64,000 nt of DNA from contig JBGPHC010000010.1 in assembly GCA_041484195.1 (NCBI GenBank), forward strand, positions 1 through 64,000, given 5' to 3'. Made by a program: the position numbers and the translations under genes. The notes beneath the pieces were generated by a model. The model had not been told where the DNA came from and searched no databases. It saw nothing but the letters and a program-made list of their open reading frames with translations. The first letter of the stretch is position 1. Every line of letters starts with the position of its first letter. Below, one piece after another: positions 17,328-24,895 of this stretch. The stretch is from PSRI01 sp041484195 (GTDB taxonomy: Bacteria; Bacteroidota; Bacteroidia; Chitinophagales; Chitinophagaceae).

Positions 17328-17640
17328 AAACCCTTGTTTATTCGGGATGATATTTCCTCTCTGACGGAGCCTCAACTGCATTTAGTGCCATTCGTCTGCC
17401 AGAGGTCAAAATTCTGTATTTCCTGTAACAATGCAATTTTCTAAAATCTTTACGAACCACAAAATTCCAAAAGCTTTGTCCGAATTCCCGATTTCAAATA
17501 TCCCTGGCAAAAAAAGACACAACTCCTACCCTTCGCTCCAGGCCTTGCAGGGAAATATGGACTTTCTGTAAGATTGGTCTGAAGATTTCTCCTGCCTGAA
17601 ACTGACAAATATAAATAATCAACGGATCCGATTATTAGAG

Positions 17641-18567
17641 TTAGTCCGGAACAGGTGTTTTGAACAGATCAGGGAAATCGGTGATGATGCCATCCACACC
17701 CATCGCTATAAGTCTGCTGATGGCTCCGCTGTCATTAACGGTCCATGGAATAATCTGCATCCGGCGGCTATGGCAATAAGCTATTAATGGAGCATTTACA
17801 AGCAGGTATTGCGGGCTGTAGATGGAAGGTATGAAACCGAGTTGACTAAGTTGAATACTGATCGGCCTTAAATCAGTCCCGTCTATCAGCAATGCTGTTC
17901 TGATGGCCGGATATATGTGGTGGATCAATTTCAGGGTCCTCATGTCAAATGATTGAATTATGACCCGGTCCTGTATGCCTTTACGCAAGATCACGTCCAT
18001 CAGCAGGTCCACAAATCTGGCAGGTTCCGGATGGTAAATTCCATCTCCAGCCGGGGTGGTCTTGGTTTCAATATTATAATGGACAGGTCGAAGCTTGAGC
18101 CGAAGGATTAAGGTTTCTACGGAATCGATCAGGTCTTCGAGCCTTGGCTTAGTGGCCCTGATTTTTTGCTGGGCAGGAAACGCGGAATTGAACTTCAGAC
18201 CAACATCCCACTGTTCGATTTCGCTATAATTCATTTCATATAACTTGTACTTTTCATCTTCGGATGCGCCAAATGAGCTACCATCCGGTTTGGTGGAAAT
18301 GACATGGTTGAAAAAAGGGTCATGGGAAATAATCACCTGGCTGTCTTTGGAGATGGCAGCGTCCATTTCAAGAGTGGTCACGCCCAATTCAATTGCCTTG
18401 AGCATAGCTGGAATGGTATTTTCCGGCATGAGGCCTCTGCACCCACGATGTCCTTCCACATCGAAGTTTTTGGGCGGCAATATGGGCGTCTGAACTGAAT
18501 TGCAGGCCATGGGAAAGAGGGCCAGGCATAGTATGGCGAATTTGAACATACACATAATTCTTCGCAT
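17641..18567 (-). CDS. glycerophosphodiester phosphodiesterase, predicted lipoprotein
   Basis: GDPD-family TIM-barrel enzyme; relatives hydrolyse glycerophosphodiesters to glycerol-3-phosphate and an alcohol. Motifs are EGHRGCRGLMPENT, the metal-binding LEMDAAISKD and IISHDPFFN, and the C-terminal IPWTVNDSGAISRLIAMGVDGIITDFPDLF, all in the right order. Starting at 18567 (MRRIMCMFKF) gives a basic n-region, a hydrophobic core and a lipobox ending FPMAC, so it is probably anchored in the envelope. A longer frame to 18612 would overlap the divergent argS start and is rejected. The length is normal for the family. argS is divergent, with about 43 bases between the starts. Confidence 0.9.
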   Translation of the reverse strand: MRRIMCMFKFAILCLALFPMACNSVQTPILPPKNFDVEGHRGCRGLMPENTIPAMLKAIELGVTTLEMDAAISKDSQVIISHDPFFNHVISTKPDGSSFGASEDEKYKLYEMNYSEIEQWDVGLKFNSAFPAQQKIRATKPRLEDLIDSVETLILRLKLRPVHYNIETKTTPAGDGIYHPEPARFVDLLMDVILRKGIQDRVIIQSFDMRTLKLIHHIYPAIRTALLIDGTDLRPISIQLSQLGFIPSIYSPQYLLVNAPLIAYCHSRRMQIIPWTVNDSGAISRLIAMGVDGIITDFPDLFKTPVPD

Positions 18568-18582
18568 AAAAATACTGTAACG

Positions 18583-18590
18583 TATTTTTG
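18583..18590 (+). promoter_or_regulatory. -7 promoter element of argS
   Basis: TATTTTTG, an exact TAnnTTTG match, ends 20 bases before the argS ATG; a TTC in place of the -33 TTG lies 19 bases further upstream (18561-18563). It sits in the short gap between the divergent GDPD and argS genes. Confidence 0.65.
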
Positions 18591-18610
18591 CAACTCGTAA
18601 AATTTTGAAC

Positions 18611-20506
18611 ATGTCGGTTTTAGCTGCAATACAGTCAATAGTGGCGAAGGGCCTGGAAGAATTGTATCATCAGCAGATTCCCGCAGGTGATTTCCAGGTG
18701 AATCAGACCAAGCCTGAATTTGAAGGTGATTATACTGTTGTGCTGTTTTCACTGCTCAAGCCCCTGAAAAAATCTCCTGAAACGCTGGGAAAAGAATTGG
18801 GAGAATTTCTGTTGGAGTATAGCGGTTCCCTGGTTTCAGGATACAATGTCATTAAAGGTTTCTTAAACCTAACCATACAGGAAAGATACTGGCATAATGT
18901 ATTATCAGAATACTTTGATGACCCTGCCTATGGAAGAAAGCCTACCGTGGCAGAGACGATCATGGTAGAGTATTCATCGCCCAATACCAATAAGCCCCTG
19001 CACCTGGGTCATCTCCGTAATAATTTCCTGGGATGGAGCACCGCAGAAATTCTGAAAGCGAATGGATATAATGTTATCAGGACCTGTGTAGTGAATGACC
19101 GGGGTATCCATATTTGTAAATCCATGCTGGCCTGGATGAAATTCGGAAATGGTGCCACACCGCAATCCTCCGGTATCAAAGGAGATCACCTGGTGGGTGA
19201 CTATTATGTGATGTTTGAAAATGAACTGAAGAAGCAGGCCGAACCTATTCTGCAGGAATTGCTAAAAGGCCAAAACAGTCTTCTCACAGGTGAAGAAAGG
19301 ATCAAAGCCGACCAATTGTGGAAAAAACTGCAGGAACTCCCTGCCAGTGGAGAAAAAGGGCAGGAACTAAAGAGTGAATTGATGGAACTGGCCCGGTACA
19401 GTACTCCACTTATGCAGGAGGTCCGGGAAATGTTACTGAAATGGGAAGAGCATGATCCCGCAACCATTGAGTTATGGAAAAAGATGAATGGATGGGTTTA
19501 TGAAGGATTTGATGTCACTTACAAGCGAATTGGCGTTGATTTCGACAAAATATATTATGAGAGTGAGACCTATCTGCTGGGTAAGAAATATGTAGAAGAA
19601 GGATTGAAGAGAGGAATATTTTTCAGGAAGGAGGATGGCAGTGTATGGGTTGATTTGAGCAGTGATGGGCTGGATGAAAAATTATTGCTCAGAAAGGATG
19701 GCACTTCAGTCTATATTACCCAGGACCTGGGATTGATCAAATTGAAATACGATGACTTCCACCCAGACCAGAGTATCTATGTTATTGGCGACGAGCAGAA
19801 CTATCACATGAAGGCCCTTAAACTGATCGCCATGAAATTGGATTTGGCAAAGGCTGCGGGGATTTATCATCTTGGATATGGCATGGTGGAATTGCCGGGG
19901 GGCAAGATGAAAAGCCGTGAAGGCAGGGTGGTGGATGCTGATGACCTGGTGGACGAGATGATCATGGAGGCCAGGAAGAAATCCGCCGAACAGGGCAAAA
20001 TAGAAGGTTTCACTGAGGATGAATTGAATCAACTATATGAGGTCATTGGATTGGGTGGACTGAAATTCTTCCTGCTGAAAGTGGATCCAAAGAAGCGAAT
20101 GGTATTCAACCCCGAGGAGTCAATTGATCTCCATGGGTTCACCGCCACCTTCATTCAATATGCTTATGCCCGGATCAGGTCCATATTGAGAAAGGAATAT
20201 CCCGTCAATGAAGAATCGATAATTCCTTCAGAAACCCTGCTCCCCCTGGAAAAAGAATTGATCCTGTTGCTGGAGCAATTTACTACCATAATAGAGCAGT
20301 CTGGAAGGGAGCATGATCCTTCGGTGATTGCCAACTATGTTTTCAGGATTGCTCAAACATTTAATTCATTCTATTCCAAACATTCAGTGGCTAATGCGGA
20401 AACACCCGGAAAGAAACAATTGCGCCTCAGGATTTGCCTGATGACTGCTAATGTTATCAAATCCGCGATGGGCTTATTGGGAATTCAGGTCCCTGATAGA
20501 ATGTAG
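18611..20506 (+). CDS. argS: arginyl-tRNA synthetase
   Basis: Class I aminoacyl-tRNA synthetase charging tRNA-Arg in the cytoplasm. The protein starts at the ATG at 18611; an in-frame TTG two codons earlier is not needed. The additional N-terminal domain (about 1-110) precedes the catalytic domain, whose HIGH motif appears as HLGH at residues 131-134. The second signature region reads GGKMKSREGRVV, the usual KMSK-poor variant of bacterial ArgRS. The C-terminal DALR anticodon-binding domain carries FIQYAYARIRSILRK and ends with AMGLLGIQVPDRM. The length of 631 residues is somewhat above the common roughly 550-590, due to a longer middle segment around residues 190-270 rich in Lys and Glu. Confidence 0.97.
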   Translation: MSVLAAIQSIVAKGLEELYHQQIPAGDFQVNQTKPEFEGDYTVVLFSLLKPLKKSPETLGKELGEFLLEYSGSLVSGYNVIKGFLNLTIQERYWHNVLSEYFDDPAYGRKPTVAETIMVEYSSPNTNKPLHLGHLRNNFLGWSTAEILKANGYNVIRTCVVNDRGIHICKSMLAWMKFGNGATPQSSGIKGDHLVGDYYVMFENELKKQAEPILQELLKGQNSLLTGEERIKADQLWKKLQELPASGEKGQELKSELMELARYSTPLMQEVREMLLKWEEHDPATIELWKKMNGWVYEGFDVTYKRIGVDFDKIYYESETYLLGKKYVEEGLKRGIFFRKEDGSVWVDLSSDGLDEKLLLRKDGTSVYITQDLGLIKLKYDDFHPDQSIYVIGDEQNYHMKALKLIAMKLDLAKAAGIYHLGYGMVELPGGKMKSREGRVVDADDLVDEMIMEARKKSAEQGKIEGFTEDELNQLYEVIGLGGLKFFLLKVDPKKRMVFNPEESIDLHGFTATFIQYAYARIRSILRKEYPVNEESIIPSETLLPLEKELILLLEQFTTIIEQSGREHDPSVIANYVFRIAQTFNSFYSKHSVANAETPGKKQLRLRICLMTANVIKSAMGLLGIQVPDRM

Positions 20507-20579
20507 TTCGTATTTATTTCTGCACTGCGGAAACTCTTTTTTCTGTCTTCCAATATACAGCTTCAAATTTCAAAAAGGA

Positions 20580-20604
20580 AAAACCATTTTTTTTCAATGG
20601 TTTT
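20580..20604 (+). terminator. probable terminator hairpin after argS
   Basis: Nine-base stem AAAACCATT with AATGGTTTT and a T-rich loop. It is A/T-rich and the T run forms part of the stem rather than following it, so it is a weaker terminator than others here. Confidence 0.4.
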
Positions 20605-20682
20605 ACTCATTGGTATGCATTCCTGCCAATCTATCTTTACCATGAACAATGAGCTTATTTTCTAACCACCAAAACTTGACTT

Positions 20683-21453
20683 ATGAAAAATGTACCAATG
20701 ATTCTGCTATTTGCGTCCATGGTCCTTTCCTGCAGCAAAACCAACAAGAATTTTGAACTGGATTCCAAACGATTGGATGACATAGGAGAGCTCCGGAAAA
20801 TCCGGGCAACGCCAGGAAAAATGGTCCTGGTCAATGCCGGTAAGCAGCTCCTGTTCCTCGACAGGACGGTTGATACACTGGCAGACCATATTTATGACAG
20901 GGCCATTGTACTGGCTTCAGAAAATGAATTTGAAAAAACCTGGGTTAAGAATTCTTTGCTGAACGCCCGGCTCTATTATTTTAATGATGAAAGATCAGTA
21001 GTGATCCAGGAATATGAAGGGAAAATCTTCCTCCTCAATCTGGATGAAGAAGGAACTGCTGACCGGTCCGGGCTGATTGCCCGAAAATTGCCTGGCGGCC
21101 AGGACCGGGTAATTGACCTGAAAGGATATGGGTTAACGATTATGAAGGGAAGATGGGATTATGATATCATGCGAACGAAAAACCCAAATAATGCATTCGC
21201 AGTCTTAAATTATTCCTATGTAGGGCCACAAATGCATGATCACGCGACTAAGGATATGGATTATGCTGAGATGGAATTTAGGGTGCCAAGGTGCGATAGT
21301 GGTGGGATAGGCAGCGAGTCTTGTTCTGTGAAGTCTTCCAATCCGATTGGGGGTGTGGAATGTTCTGTGAAATGCAAGACAGGTTTCTATGCTTGCTGCG
21401 AAAATTCAACTACGAATTGCACTTGTCAGAAAGAGCCAGCCGTAGTAAAGTGA
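20683..21453 (+). CDS. lipoprotein with cysteine-rich C-terminal tail
   Basis: A 256-residue protein. MKNVPMILLFASMVLSC is a lipoprotein signal with Cys17. Residues 18-200 form a soluble domain with beta-strand-like stretches (KMVLVNAGKQLLFLD, IFLLNLDEE) and a few repeated Gly/Asp turns; this part is reminiscent of beta-propeller-like surface proteins, but no family is recognised. The last 50 residues hold ten cysteines in patterns C-x8-C, C-x3-C, CC and C-x-C (around VECSVKCKTGFYACCENS). I believe short C-terminal modules of this C-S-x-x-C-x-x-G-[FY]-[YA]-ACC kind recur in Bacteroidota secreted proteins, but I cannot verify their function. It is monocistronic with a terminator. Confidence 0.65.
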   Translation: MKNVPMILLFASMVLSCSKTNKNFELDSKRLDDIGELRKIRATPGKMVLVNAGKQLLFLDRTVDTLADHIYDRAIVLASENEFEKTWVKNSLLNARLYYFNDERSVVIQEYEGKIFLLNLDEEGTADRSGLIARKLPGGQDRVIDLKGYGLTIMKGRWDYDIMRTKNPNNAFAVLNYSYVGPQMHDHATKDMDYAEMEFRVPRCDSGGIGSESCSVKSSNPIGGVECSVKCKTGFYACCENSTTNCTCQKEPAVVK

Positions 21454-21499
21454 GGATTTATTGTGAGGAATTGGATTAGGATTGATGACTACGACTGGG

Positions 21500-21530
21500 C
21501 CGCACAGGGAGTTCCCTGTGCGGTTTATTT
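21500..21530 (+). terminator. rho-independent terminator
   Basis: Ten-base perfect stem CCGCACAGGG with CCCTGTGCGG, a 4-base loop, then TTTATTT. It ends the Cys-rich lipoprotein gene whose stop is about 45 bases upstream. Confidence 0.9.
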
Positions 21531-21672
21531 AGATCACTAAAGGGTTTGTCTGGTCCTTGAAGAGTAAAGCAATTTCTTTTGCATGGCAGACCCGAATTTG
21601 GGATTCAGTTCAACGAATGAAATCCTGAGAAAAGAAGAGGGAAAATCAATAATCAGAATAACTATTGAAAAT

Positions 21673-22701
21673 TCAAAGGCCCATGTCCATTTTCTTTTGC
21701 TTCAGGTTAGCAAGGGAAGGATCCATTTCAATGGCTTTGTCGCAGAGCAACTGACCTTTTGACGACTCACCTTTTTTCTGATAAGCCATTCCAATCATAT
21801 ACAATGCCTTTGCATTTTGTTTGTCGTAATACAGGATCTTATCCCAATAATTAATCGCCTGCTGGTATTTGCCTGTTTTGTAATAGGCTTCGGCGAGATT
21901 GTACAAAAGTTCCAGGTCTGCCGGCTTCTTCTCCAATACTTTCAACATTAACTCAATTCCTTTTTCGGGTTGACCCGATAACACGCAGGAGACAGAGAGA
22001 TTTTCGAGGTAGTCGTTGTCAATCTTGTATCCCTTTTCCGCGGCCAGTTCGTAATAGGATACGGCAGTCTTATCATCAGGAATGGCGGCATAGACCATGG
22101 CCATTTCGTAGAACCATCTGGCATTTGTGGTATCAATGGCTAAGGCTTTTTGATAATATCTTGCGGCGAATCTGTAATTACTCATGTCAACATAGGCCCT
22201 GGCAATCATATAAGGTATCCGGGCATCTTTCGGATTTTCTGCAAAAGCAGCATTGAGATATTCAAGCCCTTCGCCGTAATTCTCAAGCTCGTAATAACTC
22301 TTACCGATTATGAAGTTGATATCTCCTCCCATTTTTTTCCGGAGCATCAATTGGGCGAAGCGGATCGCGTCTTCCCATTTATGCGTGTATAGGTTCAGGT
22401 TAGCGAGATTCCTGATTGCTGCAGTATCATCTGGCTTAGAAGCATATAGTTTCTGAAATGCCAGTTTCGCATTATCATAGCGTCTCAATTCCACTGCGGT
22501 CAATCCCAAATAGCGAAGCGCATCCAGGTTGGAACTATCGTATTTTATTGCCGTTTGCAGATAGGTAAATGCAGGCGCGAAACGGCCATTCATTCGCTCT
22601 TCCAAAGCCTTTGCCAAAAATATTCGGGAGCTATCGGCCGACTGGGCCGAAACGGAAAGAGAGAATGCAGCGCACAGAAACGCAAGCTCATGGTTTTTCA
22701 T
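21673..22701 (-). CDS. secreted TPR-repeat protein
   Basis: A 342-residue protein with an N-terminal signal peptide (MKNHELAFLCAAFSLSVSAQ, cleavage probably after SAQ) and about seven to eight tetratricopeptide repeats from residue 25 to 335, with the usual A-x-x-x-Y and P-pattern spacing (for example NYRFAARYYQKALAIDTTNARWFYEMAMVY and KYQQAINYWDKILYYDKQNAKALYMIGMAYQK, each one repeat). TPR proteins scaffold protein-protein contacts, here in the periplasm. It follows glgB by 27 bases on the same strand and could be transcribed with it, but no role in glycogen metabolism can be read from the sequence. Confidence 0.85.
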   Translation of the reverse strand: MKNHELAFLCAAFSLSVSAQSADSSRIFLAKALEERMNGRFAPAFTYLQTAIKYDSSNLDALRYLGLTAVELRRYDNAKLAFQKLYASKPDDTAAIRNLANLNLYTHKWEDAIRFAQLMLRKKMGGDINFIIGKSYYELENYGEGLEYLNAAFAENPKDARIPYMIARAYVDMSNYRFAARYYQKALAIDTTNARWFYEMAMVYAAIPDDKTAVSYYELAAEKGYKIDNDYLENLSVSCVLSGQPEKGIELMLKVLEKKPADLELLYNLAEAYYKTGKYQQAINYWDKILYYDKQNAKALYMIGMAYQKKGESSKGQLLCDKAIEMDPSLANLKQKKMDMGL

Positions 22702-22728
22702 GACTGACCTTCTTATCGTCCGGATTGT

Positions 22729-24759
22729 TTATTTAAGCACTATTGCTCCTAACGGAGGCAGATGGACATTTATTTCAAAAACCTTGCCTTTTTTGTCAAC
22801 CATTCTGCTAATGATATTGGGGTTGAATACATCGCCTGTGCCCCAGTATTTTGTGCTGTCACTATTGAAGATTTCCTTCCACATCGGCTTGCCCTCCACC
22901 AATACCTTCCAGTCCTGGTGTACTACCGGTGTAAGATTCAGGATTATCAGCAAGTCATTCTTAGGGTCTTTCCCTTTCCTCCGGTATGCGATCACAGATT
23001 CAGACCTATGATTGAGATCCACCCATTCAAAACCATAAATGTTGAATTGATTCTCGAACATGGCCGGCTCAGCCTTTAGCAGCGTATTGAGGTCCCTCAC
23101 ACAATCTTTCAGCTTCCTATGACTTTCGTGCTCGAGCAATTGCCAATCCAATTCAGATTTATAATTCCATTCACTGGTTTGTCCAAATTCATCGCCCATG
23201 AATAAGAGTTTACTCCCGGGATGAGTAAACATATACGTGTAGAGCAATCTCAGGTTTGCAAATTTCTGCCAGAAATCACCCGGCATTTTGTAGATCATGG
23301 GACTCTTGCCATGAACCACTTCATCGTGGCTCAGGGGAAGCATGAAGTTTTCGTCATAGAAATACATCATGCTGAATGAAAATTTATCCTGGTGGTATTG
23401 ACGGAAGGCAGGATCCATTTTGAAATAATCAAGTGTATCGTGCATCCATCCCATCATCCATTTCATGCCGAATCCAAGTCCGCCTGCAAAAGTGGGTTTA
23501 CTCACCCCCGGCCAATCGGTTGCTTCTTCTGCGATGGTCTGCACGTCAGGAAAATCGCGGTAGATAGTTTCATTGAAATCCTTGATGAATGCAATAGCTT
23601 CCAGGTTACCATCTCCACCATGTTCATTGGGCTCCCATTGACCGGTCTGCCTGGAATAATTCAATTTTAGAATAGAACTCACCGCATCCACCCTGATGCC
23701 GTCAATATGATAAACCTTAAACCAATAGTGCGCGTTGCTGATAAGGAATGACTTCACTTCCCCTCTTCTGTAATTAAAAATATAGCTATTCCAGTCGGGA
23801 TGAAATCCCTTTCGCATATCGGCATACTCATAGGTATGTGTTCCATCGAACATATACAAACCGTGTGCGTCGTAAGGGAAATGAGAAGGCACCCAATCCA
23901 GCACCACTCCGATTCCTTCCCGGTGAAGCTCATTTACCAGGTCCATGAAGCCCTGAGGATTCCCAAAGCGCGCTGTGGGAGCAAAATATCCTGTTCCCTG
24001 GTAACCCCAGCTCCCATCGAAGGGATGTTCCATTACGGGCATGAATTCAACATGCGTGAAGCCCATTTCCTTAACATAGGGCACCAGTCTGTCCTTAATC
24101 TGTTCGTAGGTATTATAGCTTTCTTCGTCGTTCTTGTCGGGCCGCATCCAACTGGCGAGATGCACCTCATACACGCTCCAGGGAGCTTCCAGGGAATTGG
24201 TTTCTTTTCTCAGATTCATCCATTCCTGGTCTTTCCATTGGTAGTCCAGTTTCCAGGTGATCGAGGCCGTGTTCGGGCGTCTTTCCCAATACCAGGCAAA
24301 TGGGTCACCCTTGTCTATTTTGGCGCCCTCAAATCCATGGATATGATATTTGTAAACTTCACCCATTTCAATTCCGGGAATGAATCCTTCCCAAATCCCG
24401 GATTTTTCCAATCGCACAAAGAGAGGATGAGCGGAAGGATCCCAGTCGTTGAAATTGCCGATCACTGAAATATAGCTGGCATTAGGAGCCCAGACTGCAA
24501 AATAAAATCCTTTCTTACCCAATACTTCCACTTCTCTTGAGCCAAATAGATTGTAAAGCGTGTAATGGGTCCCATTCTGAAAATTCCTTATATCTTCTTC
24601 TGTGAACAGGGAATAATTCCATACAGCTTTGCTGCTGTCGACAAAATGAATGTCTTCATATCTCGAAGCCGATCCAGCTTTATTGCCGTTTGAATTTTGG
24701 ATTTTCCGTCCAGATTTTTTTTTCGGCTCATTTGTGGAATTTTCTGAAGATTGTATCAT
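22729..24759 (-). CDS. glgB: 1,4-alpha-glucan branching enzyme
   Basis: GH13 enzyme that makes alpha-1,6 branches in glycogen. A 30-residue Lys/Ser/Asn-rich leader precedes a CBM48 domain (about 70-170, GFYFAVWAPNASYISVIGNFNDWD). The barrel carries region I-IV signatures: nucleophile D358 (DGIRVDAV), acid/base E411 (IAEEATDWP) and D479 (LPLSHDEVVHGK). The C-terminal all-beta domain ends in VHLPPLGAIVLK. The length of 676 residues is usual when the extra N1 domain is absent. The TPR gene is 27 bases downstream. Upstream the gene is divergent from the TonB-type barrel gene. It is separate from the glgA-glgC operon (33 kb) and has its own promoter region. Confidence 0.97.
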   Translation of the reverse strand: MIQSSENSTNEPKKKSGRKIQNSNGNKAGSASRYEDIHFVDSSKAVWNYSLFTEEDIRNFQNGTHYTLYNLFGSREVEVLGKKGFYFAVWAPNASYISVIGNFNDWDPSAHPLFVRLEKSGIWEGFIPGIEMGEVYKYHIHGFEGAKIDKGDPFAWYWERRPNTASITWKLDYQWKDQEWMNLRKETNSLEAPWSVYEVHLASWMRPDKNDEESYNTYEQIKDRLVPYVKEMGFTHVEFMPVMEHPFDGSWGYQGTGYFAPTARFGNPQGFMDLVNELHREGIGVVLDWVPSHFPYDAHGLYMFDGTHTYEYADMRKGFHPDWNSYIFNYRRGEVKSFLISNAHYWFKVYHIDGIRVDAVSSILKLNYSRQTGQWEPNEHGGDGNLEAIAFIKDFNETIYRDFPDVQTIAEEATDWPGVSKPTFAGGLGFGMKWMMGWMHDTLDYFKMDPAFRQYHQDKFSFSMMYFYDENFMLPLSHDEVVHGKSPMIYKMPGDFWQKFANLRLLYTYMFTHPGSKLLFMGDEFGQTSEWNYKSELDWQLLEHESHRKLKDCVRDLNTLLKAEPAMFENQFNIYGFEWVDLNHRSESVIAYRRKGKDPKNDLLIILNLTPVVHQDWKVLVEGKPMWKEIFNSDSTKYWGTGDVFNPNIISRMVDKKGKVFEINVHLPPLGAIVLK

Positions 24760-24895
24760 AACCAGGTATTAGCGTGAGAACCAGGATCGGTTTAACGTAA
24801 AATTAAGAGTTACAATGGTTAGATTCTTTCTTTTTTCTCCGATCTTAGAATACCATTCAAATTCTTTTAAACCCAAAGCATACCAAGGCTAACCC

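Noticed and set aside
18605..18612. GDPD start at 18612 and argS start at 18605
   Set aside because: The longer GDPD frame would overlap the argS start; a start at 18567 leaves a proper lipoprotein signal. The argS TTG two codons earlier is not needed.
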